DNA from: Brevibacillus sp. SYP-B805
GTDB taxonomy: Bacteria; Bacillota; Bacilli; Brevibacillales; Brevibacillaceae
NCBI RefSeq assembly: GCF_011059135.1
Contig: NZ_JAALGD010000021.1
Location: 1-56,459 of the forward strand
DNA: 56,459 bases
Direction of reading: 5' to 3'
Below, in pieces: positions 54,361-56,459 of the stretch; the first letter of the stretch is position 1; each line of letters opens with the position of its first letter. Made by a program: the position numbers and the translations under genes. The notes under the pieces are model-generated. The model did no database searches, was not told the DNA's origin, and saw nothing but the letters and a program-made list of their open reading frames with translations.

Positions 54361-55137
54361 ATGATCGAACTGAACGGAGTATCTTGGCGCCGGGGAGAAC
54401 GCCTGATTCTCAGGGATATTCACTGGCGCATCGAGCCGGGGCAGCATTGGTGCCTGTTCGGCTTGAACGGCTCAGGCAAGACGACGCTGCTGAATATCAT
54501 AAACGGGTATATCTGGCCGACACAGGGAGAGGTAACCGTTCTGGGGAAACGATTCGGCCAGGTGGATGTGCGGGAGCTGCGCAAATGGATCGGCCTGGTC
54601 AGCTTGTCGCTGCAGCAAAAATTCTACGGATACGAGCCGGTGGAAGAGATCGTCATGAGCGGCAAGTTCGCTTCCATTGGCTTGTACGATGTGCCGTCGG
54701 ACGAAGACCGGCAGCGGGCAGACGACCTGCTTGTCCGCATGGGATGTGCCGCTCTGCGCGGCCGCAGCTACCAGACGCTGTCGCAGGGTGAGCAGCAGCG
54801 GGTTCTGATCGCCCGGGCGCTGATGGCTTCGCCGAAGCTGTTGATCCTGGACGAACCGTGCTCCGGCCTTGATGTGCTGGCCCGGGAACAGCTGCTGCAG
54901 ATGATCGGCCAGCTGGCCGACGAGCCGGATGCCCCGACCCTGCTCTATGTGACTCACCATCTGGAAGAGATCCTGCCCTGTTTTTCCCATACGCTGCTGC
55001 TGAAAGAAGGCAGCGTGTACCGGGCGGGGGCCACGACGGAAATCCTGACTTCCGATTGTTTGAGCGGGTTCCTGGGGGTGCCGGTCGATGTGCGTGAATG
55101 GAACGGACGGTATTTTTCCATGATCCTGGAAACATGA
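54361..55137 (+). CDS. ABC transporter ATP-binding protein, YlmA-like
   Basis: 258-residue ATPase with Walker A GLNGSGKT (34-41), Q-loop region LSLQQKF, signature LSQGEQQR (about 139-146), Walker B LLILDEP and the H-loop VTHH. There is no permease gene beside it, as for YlmA-type proteins, so its partner or non-transport role is unknown. ATG 54361 follows GGAAGGAAG; an upstream in-frame ATG at 54325 has a poor site. Confidence 0.85.
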   Translation: MIELNGVSWRRGERLILRDIHWRIEPGQHWCLFGLNGSGKTTLLNIINGYIWPTQGEVTVLGKRFGQVDVRELRKWIGLVSLSLQQKFYGYEPVEEIVMSGKFASIGLYDVPSDEDRQRADDLLVRMGCAALRGRSYQTLSQGEQQRVLIARALMASPKLLILDEPCSGLDVLAREQLLQMIGQLADEPDAPTLLYVTHHLEEILPCFSHTLLLKEGSVYRAGATTEILTSDCLSGFLGVPVDVREWNGRYFSMILET

Positions 55138-55195
55138 TATGATAGCTGAGAGGCAAGAACCGATATTTTTTATAGAGAAAAGAGGAGAAACGACC

Positions 55196-55822
55196 ATGCA
55201 GCAGATCCGCAACATTTTCTGTGTTGGCCGCAACTATCGTCTGCACGCGGAGGAGTTGGGCAACGCCGTGCCGACATCGCCGTTCCTGTTTTCCAAGCCG
55301 ACCCATGCGCTGGCGCTGGCGGATGGACAGGCCATCGCGCTGCCCGGCAATCAGGGCGAAGTGCATCATGAGATCGAATTGGTGGTTCACATCGCCAAAC
55401 CGTACCAGCCCGGCATGAAGCCGGATGACATGATCGACCGGATGGCGCTCGGGATCGACTTCACCCTGCGCGATGTGCAGGCGGAACTGAAGAAGAAGGG
55501 GCACCCCTGGCTGTTGGCGAAAGGCTTTCCCAACTCCGCCGTCATCACGCCATTCCGCCCGTTTCCCGGCTTGGAGGCGGTGAAGCGCACGGATTTCAGC
55601 CTGCTGAAAAATGGCGAGCGGGTGCAAAACGGAAACATCAGCGATGTCATCTTTGATCTGGAGACCATCATTCGTTTTGCCGTGGACCATTTCGGCCTGA
55701 CCGCCGGGGATCTGCTCTTTACCGGCACCCCGGCCGGCGTCGGACCCGTAGCCGACGGCGACCTCCTGCAGATGTACTGGGGAGACGAGATGTGGGGCCA
55801 ATTTGTTGTGAAGATGGGATAG
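55196..55822 (+). CDS. Fumarylacetoacetate-hydrolase-family protein
   Basis: 208 residues of the FAH fold, which cleaves or tautomerises beta-diketo acids with a divalent metal. It has CVGRNYRLHAEELGN, KPTHAL, the metal-binding GEVHHEIELVV (E-x-E), FTLRDVQAE and FTGTPAGVGPV. Metal and catalytic residues look complete. The size and motifs resemble the oxaloacetate tautomerase / acylpyruvase (YisK, FAHD1) group. ATG 55196 follows AGAGGAG. Confidence 0.86.
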   Translation: MQQIRNIFCVGRNYRLHAEELGNAVPTSPFLFSKPTHALALADGQAIALPGNQGEVHHEIELVVHIAKPYQPGMKPDDMIDRMALGIDFTLRDVQAELKKKGHPWLLAKGFPNSAVITPFRPFPGLEAVKRTDFSLLKNGERVQNGNISDVIFDLETIIRFAVDHFGLTAGDLLFTGTPAGVGPVADGDLLQMYWGDEMWGQFVVKMG

Positions 55823-55841
55823 AATTCTGACGCAGGAAACC

Positions 55842-55874
55842 ATGCAGCCATGCTCCTTGGGAAGCAGGCTGCAT
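55842..55874 (+). terminator. Terminator stem lacking its T run
   Basis: ATGCAGCC/GGCTGCAT 8-bp stem with a 17-base loop, 19 bases after the FAH gene stop. Where the T run should follow, the dispersed repeat begins (55875). Confidence 0.5.
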
Positions 55875-55978
55875 CAAACTGATGACAAACAACAGTTAGA
55901 GTCATTGCGTGATGGACCGACGCAGCGAAGAAACGAAGACGCGGGGTCACAGGGGGCGTGAGTCTCACTTCGCTGAAC
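55875..55978 (-). repeat. Dispersed repeat, right copy (inverted)
   Basis: Read on the minus strand it matches 222-334 and 27653-27779: GTTCAG, GTGAGACTCACGCCCCCTG, CCCGCGTCTTCGTTTCTTCGC, and at its end GTTTGTCATCAGTTTG against the hairpin at 55842-55874. Compared with the other two copies it lacks about 20 bases containing the GGAGC/GCTCC hairpin. Confidence 0.8.
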
Positions 55979-56459
55979 CAGCTAATATCTTGTCAAGCCA
56001 ATTAATTAAATAGCATCATTATTTGTGGTATACTTTAAAAAGGGTATAACAAACCAGCCTTCCAACTTCTGTTGGAAGGATCTGGTTATCAGTCCTATCC
56101 GTTATCGTTATACGGTCTGTTCTTGATAAGGAACGCCTTTCTTCAGAATAGCGTAGATGAGATGGAGAAGTTTATTGGCACATGCAATTACTGCTACTCT
56201 GTAAGGTTTGGTCTCACGTTTCTGATCAAAATATTGGCGAAGGCGTGGATTTCCTGACCGTCTCAGGCTGCACTGCACCGCCATATACAAAGCTTTTCGA
56301 AGGCGCTTGGATCCTCGCTTCGTGATGCTCAATTGCGTTGCCGTAAACTTTCCGGACTGATGAACGCTTGGATCAATCCCCACGAATGCCACAAGTTTCT
56401 TTGGATGGTCAAACCTCTCGATTTCTCCGATTTCGGACAAAATTGTGGCTGCAATTTTG
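55979..56459 (-). mobile_element. IS110-family insertion sequence, second copy (inverted)
   Basis: Same element as at 1-222, opposite orientation, cut by the window edge. The 129-base right end (55979-56107) differs from the left copy by only a handful of bases. The inner boundary is placed at the point where similarity to the IS-free repeat at 27653 starts. Confidence 0.8.
56108..56459 (-). CDS. IS110-family transposase, C-terminal part
   Basis: 117 codons in frame from the window edge, starting inside the conserved KIAATILSEIGEIERF segment. It contains the Transposase_20 domain with FVGIDPSVHQSGKF and KRGSKRLRKALYMAV, where the nucleophilic Ser of IS110 recombinases is expected nearby, and ends in GVPYQEQTV. 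The N-terminal RuvC-like domain is beyond the window. No frameshift is seen. Confidence 0.88.
   Translation of the reverse strand, partial: KIAATILSEIGEIERFDHPKKLVAFVGIDPSVHQSGKFTATQLSITKRGSKRLRKALYMAVQCSLRRSGNPRLRQYFDQKRETKPYRVAVIACANKLLHLIYAILKKGVPYQEQTV

Overview
The window looks like a piece of chromosome from a moderately GC-rich, endospore-forming member of the Bacillales (Brevibacillus- or Alicyclobacillaceae-like; the genus is a guess). Supports for this are the asnS-dnaD pair, a YheC/YheD-type spore-coat ATP-grasp gene, a CotSA/YtdA/YtcABC-like coat polysaccharide cluster behind two textbook sigma-K promoter matches, a soluble PAS sporulation-kinase-like histidine kinase, a T-box leader and Gram-positive style ribosome binding sites. 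Both ends of the window lie inside copies of the same IS110-family insertion sequence in opposite orientation, which probably explains why the sequence stops there. No rRNA, tRNA or CRISPR array was seen.

Layout. 1-400: IS110 3' end, its non-coding right end, a dispersed repeat and an orphan terminator. 408-1054: a broken EamA-type transporter gene. 1098-3276: asnS and dnaD. 3394-10173: seven-gene predicted spore-coat polysaccharide cluster (coiled-coil protein, two GT4 and one GT2 glycosyltransferases, a sugar-nucleotide pyrophosphorylase, an NAD epimerase and UDP-glucose dehydrogenase). 10327-19942: PepF, a RodA/FtsW protein, an RND efflux pair, an atypical SDR, YajQ and a small membrane-anchored protein. 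20074-24890: acyl-CoA ligase, then leuCD divergent from a LysR regulator. 24958-28892: thioredoxin, RluA, YheC/D-like protein, a 251-bp insertion inside a terminator, and TrhO. 29273-33151: nrdA-nrdB-dut (dNTP supply) behind NrdR-like boxes. 33268-41618: MOSC protein, a hidden 38-aa gene, GNAT, a small membrane protein, sirtuin, PAS kinase, a second M3 peptidase, a DUF1906 protein, a small helical protein and an NlpC/P60 hydrolase. 41902-45299: a CuA lipoprotein, a DUF2087 regulator plus GIY-YIG nuclease pair, and a second acyl-CoA synthetase. 45417-52836: a LevR-type sigma-54 activator and its chitobiose PTS operon (EIIB, EIIC, ChbG deacetylase, EIIA, GH4 6-phospho-glycosidase, dedicated HPr). 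52837-53699: a T-box-like leader in front of a DsbA/FrnE-type oxidoreductase. 53707-55822: HXXEE membrane protein, ABC ATPase, FAH-family hydrolase. 55842-56459: terminator stem, dispersed repeat and the second IS110 copy.

The most unusual signals are: (i) a dispersed element present three times, each time abutting an intrinsic-terminator hairpin, two copies occupied by IS110 at the same internal point and one IS-free copy flanked by a 23-bp duplication of the terminator stem; (ii) a T-box leader with its own promoter but almost no room for Stem I, in front of a thiol oxidoreductase rather than an aminoacyl-tRNA synthetase or amino-acid gene; (iii) a self-contained chitobiose PTS with sigma-54 promoter, cre site, LevR regulator and its own HPr; (iv) two genes whose start regions are complementary to upstream mRNA; (v) a conserved-looking regulator/nuclease pair; (vi) a short gene behind a sigma-G-like promoter.
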